Below are positions 54,239 to 63,067 of a stretch of 64,000 bases of DNA, piece by piece (position 1 is the first letter of the stretch; each line of letters opens with the position of its first letter). A program made the translations under genes and the position numbers. The DNA is from Aquipluma nitroreducens. Its GTDB lineage: Bacteria > Bacteroidota > Bacteroidia > Bacteroidales > Prolixibacteraceae. The DNA is taken from the NCBI RefSeq assembly GCF_009689585.1, contig NZ_AP018694.1, positions 3,673,001-3,737,000 of the forward strand, in the 5' to 3' direction. The notes beneath the pieces are model-generated. The model saw only the letters and a program-made list of their open reading frames with translations, was not told the DNA's origin and did no database searches.

Positions 54239-57200
54239 GTCTATCGTCTACAAGTATAAAGAGGCCCGTTCTGGCCACTGTTTTCTCGCTGGTTATCCTT
54301 TTGTTTGGGGCAATCGGATTAACCTATTTGGGCGTAAGGGAGTTTCCCAGCGTTGATCCGCCAATTATTTCGGTCGACACCTCTTATCCCGGTGCAAACT
54401 CCGATGTAATAGAGACACAAATTACCGAGCCTCTGGAACAATCCATTAATGGTATTCCCGGTATCCGCACCTTAACCAGCCGAAGCAGCCAGGGAAGAAG
54501 CAGCATCTCTGTTGAGTTTGAGCTTTCTGTTGATATGGAGACAGCCGCCAATGATGTCCGCGATAAAGTATCTCAGGCGCAGCGAATGTTGCCTCGCGAT
54601 TGCGACCCTCCAACGGTATCGAAAGCCGATGCCGATGCAAGTCCGATTATGATGATTGCAGTAAAAAGTCCTCAGCGATCATTGCTTGAACTTTCTGAAA
54701 TCGCCGATCTTACTTTTAAAGAGCAGTTACAAACCATTTCGGGGGTTAGCGCCGTATCGATCTGGGGAGAAAAGCGTTATGCAATGCGTATCTGGCTCGA
54801 TCCTGCAAAACTGGCCGGCTATCAGATGACGCCTCTGGATGTCAGAAATGCCATACTTCGCGAAAACGTTGAGCTTCCGGCAGGAAGCATTGAAGGGACT
54901 ACAACCGAACTGACTATACGCACTTTGGGATTGATGACCACACCCCAGGAATTCAACAGTCTTATTTTACGGCAGACCGGTGATCAGATTGTCAGAGTAA
55001 GTGATATTGGTCGTGCCGAACTTGGCCCGCAGGATTTACGCGGAATCATGAAATTGAACGGCATCCCGATGGTTGCAACGATAATTATTCCGCAACCAGG
55101 GGCAAACCATATCGAAATTGTTGACGAGGTATATAAAAGACTTAAATTCATTCAGAAAGATCTTCCGGAAGACGTGAAATATGAAGTTGGATTCGACAAT
55201 ACAACATATATCCGGTCGTCTATCGAGGAAGTAAAAAGTACCATCTACATCGCATTTTTTCTTGTAGTGGTTATCATTTTTACTTTTCTGCGCGACTGGC
55301 GAACCACGGTCATACCAATTTTGGTAATTCCAGTTTCGTTGGTCGGTTCATTTTTTATCATGTATATTTCCGGTTTTACGATCAATGTACTTACGCTTTT
55401 GGCCATCGTCCTTTCGATTGGATTGGTGGTTGACGATGCGATTGTGATGATGGAAAATATATATGTTAAAATTGAACAGGGAATGACTCCACTCGAGGCA
55501 GGGTTCAAAGGATCGAACGAAATATTTTTTGCCATTGTTTCAACAACCATAACACTTGTAGCAGTATTTATTCCCATTGTTTTTCTTGAAGGGATGACTG
55601 GTCGTTTGTTCAGGGAGTTTAGTATTGTTATTGCCGGATCGGTCATTATTTCAGCTTTTGTGGCGCTTACTTTAACTCCCATGCTGTCGACTAAATTGCT
55701 AAAAACAAGGCATAATAGGAGTAACGCATACAATTATACTGAGAAATTTTTCACGGCTTTAAATCGAGCCTATCAGAATACACTTGATTCATATCTTCAT
55801 AAAAAATTCCTTTCGATTTTCATTCTTGTGGTGTCGTTTTTCCTGATCTTTATCCTATGGAAAACGATTCCGGCAGAAATGGCTCCGCTTGAAGACCGCT
55901 CGCAATTAAATATAAATATTACCTCACAAGAAGGATCAACCTATGAGTACAACCTTGGTTATACCGAGGAGATTGGTAAACTGGTTGAGAATGTCATTCC
56001 CGAAAATGATAAAGTAACAACTATGATTCGGGGAGGCGGAGGTTTTGTGAGGGTTTTGTTGGTTGATCCATCGGAAAGAGAGCGTTCACAACAACAAATC
56101 GCAAATCAGTTGTCGGCTGAGTTACGGACAAAAACAAAGGCACGTGCAAGCGTAATTCAGCAATCGACCTTTGGTGGACGGAGGTCTGGTCTTCCCATTC
56201 AGTATGTACTCCAGGCTCCCAACATCGAAAAACTGCGTGAAATACTTCCAGCTTTTATGTCGCAGGTAAACGAAAATCCCAACTTCGTGATGGCTGATGT
56301 AAATATGAAATTTACCAAGCCTGAACTGCAAATTGTGATCAACCGGGATAAAGCTAATTTGCTGGGAGTTTCTACCCAGAATATCGGACAAACACTACAA
56401 CTTGCGCTTAGCGGTCAACGGTTTGGTTACTTTATAATGAATGGCAAGCAATACGAGATTTTAGGGGAACTGGCCAGAGATGACAGAAATAAACCGCTCG
56501 ATTTGAAATCGTTATATGTAAGGAACACACAGGGACATATGGTACAGCTTGATAATTTTGTGACGTTACAGGAATCAACCGCACCGCCTCAATTGTTTCG
56601 CTATAACCGCTTTGTTGCGGCAACAATATCTGCTGGTTTGGCCGATGGTAAAACAATCAGTCAGGGAATTGCGGAGATGGATAAAATTTCGGCCAAAGTT
56701 TTAGACGATTCGTTCAGAACCGCGCTTACAGGTGATTCAAAAGACTTTATGGAAAGCTCATCAAGTTTGATGTTTGCTTTTATTCTGGCTATTGTTCTGA
56801 TCATTTTGGTGCTTTCGGCGCAATTCGAAAGCTTTAAAGACCCGATTATTGTAATGATGACAGTTCCTTTGGCTCTTACAGGCGCTCTGTTGTTTATGTG
56901 GTATTTCAATATTACGATGAACATTTTTAGCCAGATTGGTTTGATCATGTTAATTGGTCTTGTAACGAAAAACGGTATTCTGATTGTAGAGTTTGCCAAT
57001 CAGCGAAAAGAAGCAGGCATGAGCAAACTTGAAGCAATTCGGTATTCAGCAGCGGCTCGGTTTCGTCCTATTTTGATGACAAGCTTATCAACCATTCTTG
57101 GTATTTTACCACTTGCCCTCGGATTGGGCGATGGAGCACAAAGTCGCGTAGCGATGGGAGTTGCCGTAGTTGGCGGATTAACCATCTCCACAGTACTAAC

Positions 57201-57306
57201 CTTGTATGTTGTGCCATCTATTTATCTCGTCATTTCAAGTGAAACAAAAAGTATTATCAATGAACCAAATATTTCAAATGAGGATAAAACAGCTATCGGG
57301 AATTAA
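54235..57306 (+). CDS. RND-family efflux pump, inner-membrane subunit
   Basis: 1023 residues, with twelve membrane helices and two large periplasmic loops. The N-terminal SIKRPVLATVFSLVILLFG, the proton-relay pair Asp400-Asp401 in GLVVDDAIVMMENI and the late GLVTKNGILIVEFAN (Lys of TM10) are the hallmarks of HAE1-type AcrB/MexB pumps. It exports hydrophobic compounds with proton entry; the drug range is unknown. Second gene of a three-gene operon with adaptor and TolC-type channel. Confidence 0.95.
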   Translation: MSLSSTSIKRPVLATVFSLVILLFGAIGLTYLGVREFPSVDPPIISVDTSYPGANSDVIETQITEPLEQSINGIPGIRTLTSRSSQGRSSISVEFELSVDMETAANDVRDKVSQAQRMLPRDCDPPTVSKADADASPIMMIAVKSPQRSLLELSEIADLTFKEQLQTISGVSAVSIWGEKRYAMRIWLDPAKLAGYQMTPLDVRNAILRENVELPAGSIEGTTTELTIRTLGLMTTPQEFNSLILRQTGDQIVRVSDIGRAELGPQDLRGIMKLNGIPMVATIIIPQPGANHIEIVDEVYKRLKFIQKDLPEDVKYEVGFDNTTYIRSSIEEVKSTIYIAFFLVVVIIFTFLRDWRTTVIPILVIPVSLVGSFFIMYISGFTINVLTLLAIVLSIGLVVDDAIVMMENIYVKIEQGMTPLEAGFKGSNEIFFAIVSTTITLVAVFIPIVFLEGMTGRLFREFSIVIAGSVIISAFVALTLTPMLSTKLLKTRHNRSNAYNYTEKFFTALNRAYQNTLDSYLHKKFLSIFILVVSFFLIFILWKTIPAEMAPLEDRSQLNINITSQEGSTYEYNLGYTEEIGKLVENVIPENDKVTTMIRGGGGFVRVLLVDPSERERSQQQIANQLSAELRTKTKARASVIQQSTFGGRRSGLPIQYVLQAPNIEKLREILPAFMSQVNENPNFVMADVNMKFTKPELQIVINRDKANLLGVSTQNIGQTLQLALSGQRFGYFIMNGKQYEILGELARDDRNKPLDLKSLYVRNTQGHMVQLDNFVTLQESTAPPQLFRYNRFVAATISAGLADGKTISQGIAEMDKISAKVLDDSFRTALTGDSKDFMESSSSLMFAFILAIVLIILVLSAQFESFKDPIIVMMTVPLALTGALLFMWYFNITMNIFSQIGLIMLIGLVTKNGILIVEFANQRKEAGMSKLEAIRYSAAARFRPILMTSLSTILGILPLALGLGDGAQSRVAMGVAVVGGLTISTVLTLYVVPSIYLVISSETKSIINEPNISNEDKTAIGN

Positions 57307-58615
57307 GCATTTCGTTTCACTGGTTTTGTTCTTATTTATCGTGAACAATTCCATTGCCCAGGAAGTATATGACCTGAGCCGGTGTATCAAAACCGGACTT
57401 GAACGTAATTTTTCGTTGCTTGTTGCCCGTAATAACGAGGAAATTGCAACCAATAATTTCACTCGCGGAAATGCCGGTATGTTGCCTGTCATATCTTCGA
57501 CCAACCGTTTTGGAGGTACTTTAAATACAACCAACCAAAATTACAACGATGGAAGTAAAGTTGCCTTAAACGACATTCACAATAATAGTGGTTCTTTGGG
57601 CGTGGACCTTGGAATGACCATCTTCAAGGGATTTCAGGTGAAAACTACTTATCAGAAGCTAAAGGAACAGAAAGAATTAGAGGGATTTAACACCCAGATG
57701 TCGGTTGAAAATTTGGTCTCACTAATTGTTTCGCAGTATAATTACTACATCCAGCAACTAATTTTAAACGATAATTTGGCTTATGCCGTTTCTTTGTCTC
57801 GCGAACGTGTGCGGATCGATAGGCAACGTTATTTGCTGGGAGGTGCCTCGAAACTGGAACTGCTGCAATCGATCGTTTATTTGAATTCCGATAGTTCCAG
57901 ATTTGCGCATCAAAATGAAGTGCTCCGAACTTCGCAAATCAGGCTTAACGAACTTATGGCTGCTGACGATTTGGGTGAAAATATTAAATTGAAGGACACG
58001 CTGATACAGCTTGACCAAAAATTGCTTTATGATGACCTGCTGCAACAGACACTTCAAAACAATACAAGTTTACGAATAGCTGCTAAAAACCAGGTTATTA
58101 CAGAACTCGATTCTAAAATTATAAAATCACGTTCCTATCCTTATCTAACCATGTCGTCTGGTTATGGGTATTCCTACAACCGCTATGGGTCGGGTTCGTT
58201 AGGCAATCAAAATGTGCATGGGTTAAACTATGGGTTAACGCTTGGCATTGGCATCTTCGATGGATTTAACCAGAAACGCTTAAAAAGCAATGCCCTTGTT
58301 GAGATTCAAAGCAAAAAGATACAATACAAGGAAGTTGAGCAGGAAGTGAAAGCCGATTTGCTCACCATTTATTTTGCCTACGAGAACAACCTGCGCCTGT
58401 TAAAACTTGAAGAACAAAACCTGTCGGTAGCACGTGAAAACCTCGAAATAGCCTTGGAAAGGTATAAACTGGGAAGTTTAGCCGGACTTGAACTTCGTGA
58501 AGTGCAAAAGAGTCTTCTTGATGCCGAGGAACGGCTCGTTTCGGTACAGTATCAAACTAAGATTGCCGAAATTTCTTTGTTTCAGATTTCTGGCAGGATA
58601 ATGGAATACATCTAG
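57260..58615 (+). CDS. TolC-family outer-membrane efflux channel
   Basis: 451 residues from the ATG at 57260; the ATG at 57278 is an alternative that gives a shorter leader. The signal peptide is FVSLVLFLFIVNNSIAQ. Two repeated outer membrane efflux modules follow, with long helices such as VSLSRERVRIDRQRYLLGGA and NLEIALERYKLGSLAGLELR. The start lies inside the 3' end of the pump gene (47 bases overlap). It forms the exit duct of the RND pump. Confidence 0.92.
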   Translation: MNQIFQMRIKQLSGIKHFVSLVLFLFIVNNSIAQEVYDLSRCIKTGLERNFSLLVARNNEEIATNNFTRGNAGMLPVISSTNRFGGTLNTTNQNYNDGSKVALNDIHNNSGSLGVDLGMTIFKGFQVKTTYQKLKEQKELEGFNTQMSVENLVSLIVSQYNYYIQQLILNDNLAYAVSLSRERVRIDRQRYLLGGASKLELLQSIVYLNSDSSRFAHQNEVLRTSQIRLNELMAADDLGENIKLKDTLIQLDQKLLYDDLLQQTLQNNTSLRIAAKNQVITELDSKIIKSRSYPYLTMSSGYGYSYNRYGSGSLGNQNVHGLNYGLTLGIGIFDGFNQKRLKSNALVEIQSKKIQYKEVEQEVKADLLTIYFAYENNLRLLKLEEQNLSVARENLEIALERYKLGSLAGLELREVQKSLLDAEERLVSVQYQTKIAEISLFQISGRIMEYI

Positions 58616-58741
58616 GTTTTGCCTGTAAATAACTGCCATATAAAGCAATAACCTTTCGTCGAGGAGGGTTGTTCCTAAAATACCTTTCGATAAAATCATG
58701 TTATTGTTGCGAAAAATCATCTCCCTGAAGATTTAAAGTCA

Positions 58742-58749
58742 TACTTTTG
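58742..58749 (+). promoter_or_regulatory. Possible -7 promoter element of the citrate lyase operon, TACTTTTG
   Basis: TACTTTTG matches TAnnTTTG and lies 31 bases before the citD start codon. No TTTG occurs 19 bases upstream. Confidence 0.45.
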
Positions 58750-58779
58750 TGGCTTCAGGGTAATAATTAACAATTGCAC

Positions 58780-59070
58780 ATGAAGCCAAAAATAGCCGCA
58801 CAGTCTGGCACCTTCGAATCAAGTGATGTCATTTTTCTTATCGAACCACGTCCTGATAATTCGGGCCGTAAGTTGGAGATATCGTCTACCGTTATGCAAC
58901 AGTTTGGAGCCAATTTTAACCGGATTATCGTTGAAATGCTGGATCAATACGATATGACAGATATTCACTTGATTGCAAAAGACAAAGGAGCATTGGAGCC
59001 CACCATTAAAGCCCGTCTCGAAACAGCCATCAAGCGCTCGCTCGACGAACAGGAAGGAACATTAAAATAA
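58780..59070 (+). CDS. citD: Citrate lyase acyl carrier protein (gamma subunit)
   Basis: 96 residues from the ATG; a TTG six bases upstream is rejected because the ATG puts Ser14, in the conserved GTFESSD, at the position that carries the phosphoribosyl-dephospho-CoA arm. RKLEISSTVMQQFG and the closing DKGALEPTIKARLETAIKR are the rest of the family pattern. The arm carries the acetyl and citryl thioesters between CitF and CitE. First gene of the cit run. Confidence 0.95.
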   Translation: MKPKIAAQSGTFESSDVIFLIEPRPDNSGRKLEISSTVMQQFGANFNRIIVEMLDQYDMTDIHLIAKDKGALEPTIKARLETAIKRSLDEQEGTLK

Positions 59071-59077
59071 TCCAGCT

Positions 59078-59959
59078 ATGACAAAAATATTTAAAAAGCG
59101 TCGGTCAATGCTTTACATTCCGGGCAACAACCCGGCGATGATTCAGCAAGGAGGAGTTTATGGAGCCGACAGCATTTTGCTCGATCTGGAAGATGCAGTT
59201 GCGCTGAATCAAAAGGATGCTGCCCGAATTTTGGTTCGAAATATGATTAATGTAATCGATTTTTACGATTCCGAAGTTTGTGTCCGGGTGAATCATTTGA
59301 GTACGCCTTTTGGTCTGGCCGATCTCGAAGCCATTGTCCCGTTGCAGCCTTCAGCCATTCGTTATCCGAAAACTGAATCGGGCGAAGAAGTGGCTGAATT
59401 GTTGAAAATCATTGAGCAGATTGAGGATCGACATGGACTTCCGCATACAAAAATGACACTTCATGCCATGATCGAGACTGCAATGGGAGTTCAGAATGTA
59501 TTTGATATTGCCAGTAAATTCGATCGGGTGGATGCCATTACCATTGGTGGACAAGATTTGACTGCCGACATGAATATCGTTTATACTCCCGATGGCGCCG
59601 GAATCGATTTTGCCCGGAAACGGATTGTTATGGCCGCCAAGGCCAGTCACATCGATGTGATTGATACCGTTTTCCCTGATGTAAACGATGAAGATGGTTT
59701 ACGGAGAGAGACTGAATACGCCAAAAGGATTGGATTTACAGGTAAGGCCGTGATTAATCCACGACAAATTGAAATCATCCACGACGTTTACACGCCAACT
59801 GATGAGGAAGTCAGAAAAGCTTATCGCATCGTTAAAGAATTTAAGATAAACAGTGCCGCAGGTATAGGCGTTTTTGCCATCGACGGAAAGATGATCGATG
59901 CGCCAATCGTTACCCGCGCCGAGTATATCCTGAGACTGGCAAATGTGACGGTGGGATAA
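59078..59959 (+). CDS. citE: Citrate lyase beta subunit (citryl-ACP lyase)
   Basis: 293 residues. The HpcH/HpaI-type TIM barrel has RRSMLYIPGNNPAMIQ, GADSILLDLEDAVAL with metal-binding acidic residues, VRVNHLSTPFG, LHAMIETAMGVQN and TIGGQDLTADM. It splits citryl-ACP into oxaloacetate and acetyl-ACP. It starts seven bases after citD. Confidence 0.96.
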   Translation: MTKIFKKRRSMLYIPGNNPAMIQQGGVYGADSILLDLEDAVALNQKDAARILVRNMINVIDFYDSEVCVRVNHLSTPFGLADLEAIVPLQPSAIRYPKTESGEEVAELLKIIEQIEDRHGLPHTKMTLHAMIETAMGVQNVFDIASKFDRVDAITIGGQDLTADMNIVYTPDGAGIDFARKRIVMAAKASHIDVIDTVFPDVNDEDGLRRETEYAKRIGFTGKAVINPRQIEIIHDVYTPTDEEVRKAYRIVKEFKINSAAGIGVFAIDGKMIDAPIVTRAEYILRLANVTVG

Positions 59960-59972
59960 ATGTTATTTGTAG

Positions 59973-59992
59973 AGACGCGATGCATCGCGTCT
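59973..59992. repeat. Perfect 20-bp palindrome AGACGCGATGCATCGCGTCT
   Basis: It sits in the citE-citF spacer, framed GTA-G-palindrome-T-TAAC like the copy between xseA and xseB. The ends AGACGC/GCGTCT are shared and the centre differs. Confidence 0.8.
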
Positions 59993-60032
59993 TTAACGAT
60001 AATCGTAAAACAACAAAATTAAAATCACTGAA

Positions 60033-61589
60033 ATGCTAAATAGTTTAGGCAGAGAAATTCCTGAATACATTGAGGGAATTGGGAAATTAGAACCTTTTCA
60101 GGGGGCACTCACAAAACTGAGCAAAGGTTGGATGGACGAACCTACCATTCCTGCACCCAATAAGGCATATCTGCCACATCAAAGCAAATTGTGCAATTCG
60201 CTCGAAGAAGCTATCCTGCGCAGCAATCCGCACAATGGAATGACTGTTTCGTTTCATCATCACTTGCGGAACGGCGATATCTTGCTTGTTCAAACGCTTA
60301 CTATTCTTCACAATATGGGAATCCGCGACATTACGCTGGCTTCCTCTTCGCTCAACGAATGTCACGACCCGATTCTTCCTTATCTGGAAGATGGGACGGT
60401 TACACGCATTTATTCATCGGGTATCCGAAGCCAGTTGGGACGCGCGATAGCCTTGGGAGTACTCGATATTCCGGTGGTTATCCATTCACACGGAGGTCGT
60501 GTTCGCAGCATTCATACTGGAAAGATTCAGATTGACCTGACCGTTATAGCGGCCTCGGCCGCCGACTGCGAGGGAAATGCAACAGGTTCTCATGGGAAAT
60601 CGGCATTTGGATCAATCGGTTATGCTGTTATTGATGCCCGGTATGCCAAACAGGTCATAGTGGTTACCGACAATCTGGTCAATTTCCCATGTATTCCACT
60701 CTCAATTTCTCAAAATTTTGTGGACCAGGTTGTGGTGGTTGACTCGATTGGCGACGCCTCGAAAATTGCAACCGGAACAACGCGTATCACCAATTCGCCA
60801 ATGGATCTTCGGATAGCTAAGCTGGCTGCTGATGTAATCGAACATTCTGGATTTTTTGAGCCCGGATTTGCTTTTCAGGTTGGAGCTGGTGGTGCATCAC
60901 TTGCTGTAGCGAAGTTCATTCGCGAAAAGATGAAGACTAAAGCCATCAAAGGAAGCTTTATGCTCGGTGGTATTACTTCGTATTGCGTAGATATGTTGAA
61001 TGACGGGCTTTTCGAGACGATCTTCGATGTTCAGTCGTTCGATGCAACCGTTAGTAATTCGCTCCTGAATAACCGTCGGCACATTGAAATCCCGGCTGCA
61101 CTTTACGCCAATCCGTTCAACTGCGGCTGTATCACCAATAAAATTGATGTGGTTGTTCTCGGTGCGCTTGAAATCGACGTTGATTTTAACGTGAACGTCA
61201 TAACCGGTTCCGAAGGCAATGTGCGCGGTGCATCAGGTGGTCATTCCGATACAGCATCAGGAGCAAACCTAACCGTAGTGGTTTGTCCTTCGTTTCGCGG
61301 CCGTATCCCAATCATAAAAAAACGTGTTCATACTATTGTAACTCCCGGAGAGTCGATTCACGTGTTGGTCACTGAACGTGGAATCTGCGTAAATCCGGCA
61401 TTCCCTGAACTGGAAGCAAATCTCAAAAGGGCAGGGTTGAACATTAAAGATATTCACGACCTTGAAATTGAGGTTGACAAAATAACCGGAATTCCGGCGC
61501 CACTCGAATATACTGACAAGATTGTGGGAATTGTTGAGTACCGCGATGGAACCATTATCGATGTGATTCATCAGTTGAAAGAGAAATAA
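60033..61589 (+). CDS. citF: Citrate lyase alpha subunit (citrate:acetyl-ACP transferase)
   Basis: 518 residues, the usual length. LRNGDILLVQTLTILHNMG, VIHSHGGRVRSIHTGKIQI, HGKSAFGSIGYAVIDARYA and AGGHSDTASGANLTVV are characteristic stretches of CitF. It swaps the acetyl group of the carrier for citrate. Separated from citE by 73 bases that carry a palindrome. Confidence 0.96.
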   Translation: MLNSLGREIPEYIEGIGKLEPFQGALTKLSKGWMDEPTIPAPNKAYLPHQSKLCNSLEEAILRSNPHNGMTVSFHHHLRNGDILLVQTLTILHNMGIRDITLASSSLNECHDPILPYLEDGTVTRIYSSGIRSQLGRAIALGVLDIPVVIHSHGGRVRSIHTGKIQIDLTVIAASAADCEGNATGSHGKSAFGSIGYAVIDARYAKQVIVVTDNLVNFPCIPLSISQNFVDQVVVVDSIGDASKIATGTTRITNSPMDLRIAKLAADVIEHSGFFEPGFAFQVGAGGASLAVAKFIREKMKTKAIKGSFMLGGITSYCVDMLNDGLFETIFDVQSFDATVSNSLLNNRRHIEIPAALYANPFNCGCITNKIDVVVLGALEIDVDFNVNVITGSEGNVRGASGGHSDTASGANLTVVVCPSFRGRIPIIKKRVHTIVTPGESIHVLVTERGICVNPAFPELEANLKRAGLNIKDIHDLEIEVDKITGIPAPLEYTDKIVGIVEYRDGTIIDVIHQLKEK

Positions 61590-61600
61590 AAAATAGGAAA

Positions 61601-61665
61601 AAGTCACTAGTCATTCGTAAAATGCCTTTTAAACTTTTTCCCAATGACTAATGACAGTTTCCTGT
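61601..61665. repeat. Intergenic inverted repeat of the GTCATTAGTCATT family (second copy)
   Basis: GTCACTAGTCATTCGT on one side and CCAATGACTAATGACA on the other form a hairpin around an AT-rich centre. It shares its arms with the element near 11.3 kb. It lies inside the cit operon, between citF and citXG, and may lower readthrough. Confidence 0.55.
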
Positions 61666-61686
61666 AAAGTACAGGATCAATAAAAC

Positions 61687-61692
61687 AAGGAG
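61687..61692 (+). promoter_or_regulatory. Shine-Dalgarno AAGGAG deciding the citXG start
   Basis: AAGGAG is followed after seven bases by an ATC codon in the citX frame. No ATG, GTG or TTG in this frame lies between the upstream in-frame stop and the conserved N-terminus. Confidence 0.6.
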
Positions 61693-61699
61693 AACCACA

Positions 61700-63058
61700 A
61701 TCGAACCACTCGAATCTATATTAAAAGCCCGCGATCAGCGGGCTTTTCTGAAAGCACAAATTGCTCAGAAAGGCTTGCCCAGCTTAAGTTTAAGCCTGAA
61801 TGTTCCCGGTTTTCCCAAAAGTAATTCAACTGTGGGTTCTTTCTTTCGATCTTGCTTACGCGATTTGAAAAATACTTTTGTAGCTCACCGGATTGATATT
61901 CATGAAAAAGAAGCTATTGAAATATGCGATACTGCCGGAGATTTTTACCTGATTCCTTTTTCAATCGACGATTTCGGTCTGAATGAGATCAAACAAATCT
62001 GCGAAGACTTTGAAGAGAACCATCCTTTGGGACGATTCGTTGATGTGGATTTGAATGATCAACAAGGAAATACGGTTTCCTCCGGAAAATCGAAATTGTG
62101 CTTTTTTTGCCGTGAAAAACCAGCCATCGAATGTCGGCGTGAAAATGCCCACAGTTTCGACGAATTAAGAACGTTCATGTTTTCTGAAATGGCTGTATTT
62201 CTTGGATGTCAGCGAAAAAAACAGATCATTAAGAAACTCGCTTCACTGGCACAGCAGGCGATTCTGGCGGAGATTGCGCTCACTCCCAAGCCCGGATTGG
62301 TCGATCGGCATAGCTCCGGAAGCCATTCTGATATGAATTACCAGATGTTTGTTGATTCCACTGAAGCTATTTCTTTCGGATTTGATGAGTTGGTGCGCGA
62401 AGGTTTTGCTTTTCAGAATGACGATTTAACAAAGGCCTTGCCACGACTTCGCGACATCGGTTTGCAAATGGAATCGGCGATGTTTGAGGCAACCGGAAAT
62501 GTCAATACGCAAAAAGGCGTTATCTTTTTGATGGGACTTTCTTTGTTTGCCTGCGGAAAGTTGTTCAGCCAAAGCGATCGGTTTCAGGTCGGAGAATTCA
62601 GGAATATCATCAGAGGAATTTGTAAAGATATGGTTCGGAATGAAATGGGTAATCCTTCAGGGAAAAGCCATGGAGAAAAAGTATTCCTGAAGTATGGTTT
62701 CAGTGGAGCGCGAGGTGAGGCTGAAAGCGGATTTGCAACGGTTTTTGATTTTGGTTTGCCCGAAATCATTCAGGAAAAACAGCTCAATGATGAATCGATG
62801 ACTAAATGTTTGCTGGCTATTGCGGCAAATAACAACGATACAAATATCCTTTTCAGGAGTAATACTGAAGTTTTGAATCGGTTTAAAAACCTTTGCCGAA
62901 TTGCTTTGGATGATTTCAATCCGGCAAATTATGATGCTCTGGCTGATGTTTGCAAACAGGAAAATATTTCTCCCGGAGGCTCGGCTGATTTGCTTGCAGT
63001 GACTACTTTTGTCTGGTCGGTTATTCAGGCCGACAAACAAAAGCATTTTACCTTTTAG
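61700..63058 (+). CDS. citXG: CitX-CitG fusion, citrate lyase cofactor synthesis and attachment
   Basis: 452 residues if translation starts at the ATC codon placed behind AAGGAG; a TTG at 61775 is the first conventional start but would cut away the conserved EPLESILKARDQRAF, which matches the CitX N-terminus. CitX (to about 185) shows PSLSLSLNVPGFPK, HPLGRFVDVD and a CxxC pair in LCFFCREK. CitG (about 195-452) has ALTPKPGLVDRHSSGSHSDM and NTQKGVIFLMGLSLF. CitG makes triphosphoribosyl-dephospho-CoA from dephospho-CoA and ATP; CitX moves it to CitD. Such fusions are known elsewhere. Confidence 0.85.
   Translation: MEPLESILKARDQRAFLKAQIAQKGLPSLSLSLNVPGFPKSNSTVGSFFRSCLRDLKNTFVAHRIDIHEKEAIEICDTAGDFYLIPFSIDDFGLNEIKQICEDFEENHPLGRFVDVDLNDQQGNTVSSGKSKLCFFCREKPAIECRRENAHSFDELRTFMFSEMAVFLGCQRKKQIIKKLASLAQQAILAEIALTPKPGLVDRHSSGSHSDMNYQMFVDSTEAISFGFDELVREGFAFQNDDLTKALPRLRDIGLQMESAMFEATGNVNTQKGVIFLMGLSLFACGKLFSQSDRFQVGEFRNIIRGICKDMVRNEMGNPSGKSHGEKVFLKYGFSGARGEAESGFATVFDFGLPEIIQEKQLNDESMTKCLLAIAANNNDTNILFRSNTEVLNRFKNLCRIALDDFNPANYDALADVCKQENISPGGSADLLAVTTFVWSVIQADKQKHFTF
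61723..61747 (+). promoter_or_regulatory. Hairpin in the first codons of citXG
   Basis: AAAAGCCCGC, GATCA loop, GCGGGCTTTT: a perfect 10-bp stem 23 bases after the proposed start. It looks like a terminator stem, but only four T follow and it codes for conserved CitX residues (KARDQRAF). Confidence 0.75.
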
Positions 63059-63067
63059 ACCGAATAA

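Noticed and set aside
61775-63058. TTG at 61775 as the citXG start
   Set aside because: It lies inside the conserved CitX N-terminal block and has no ribosome site.
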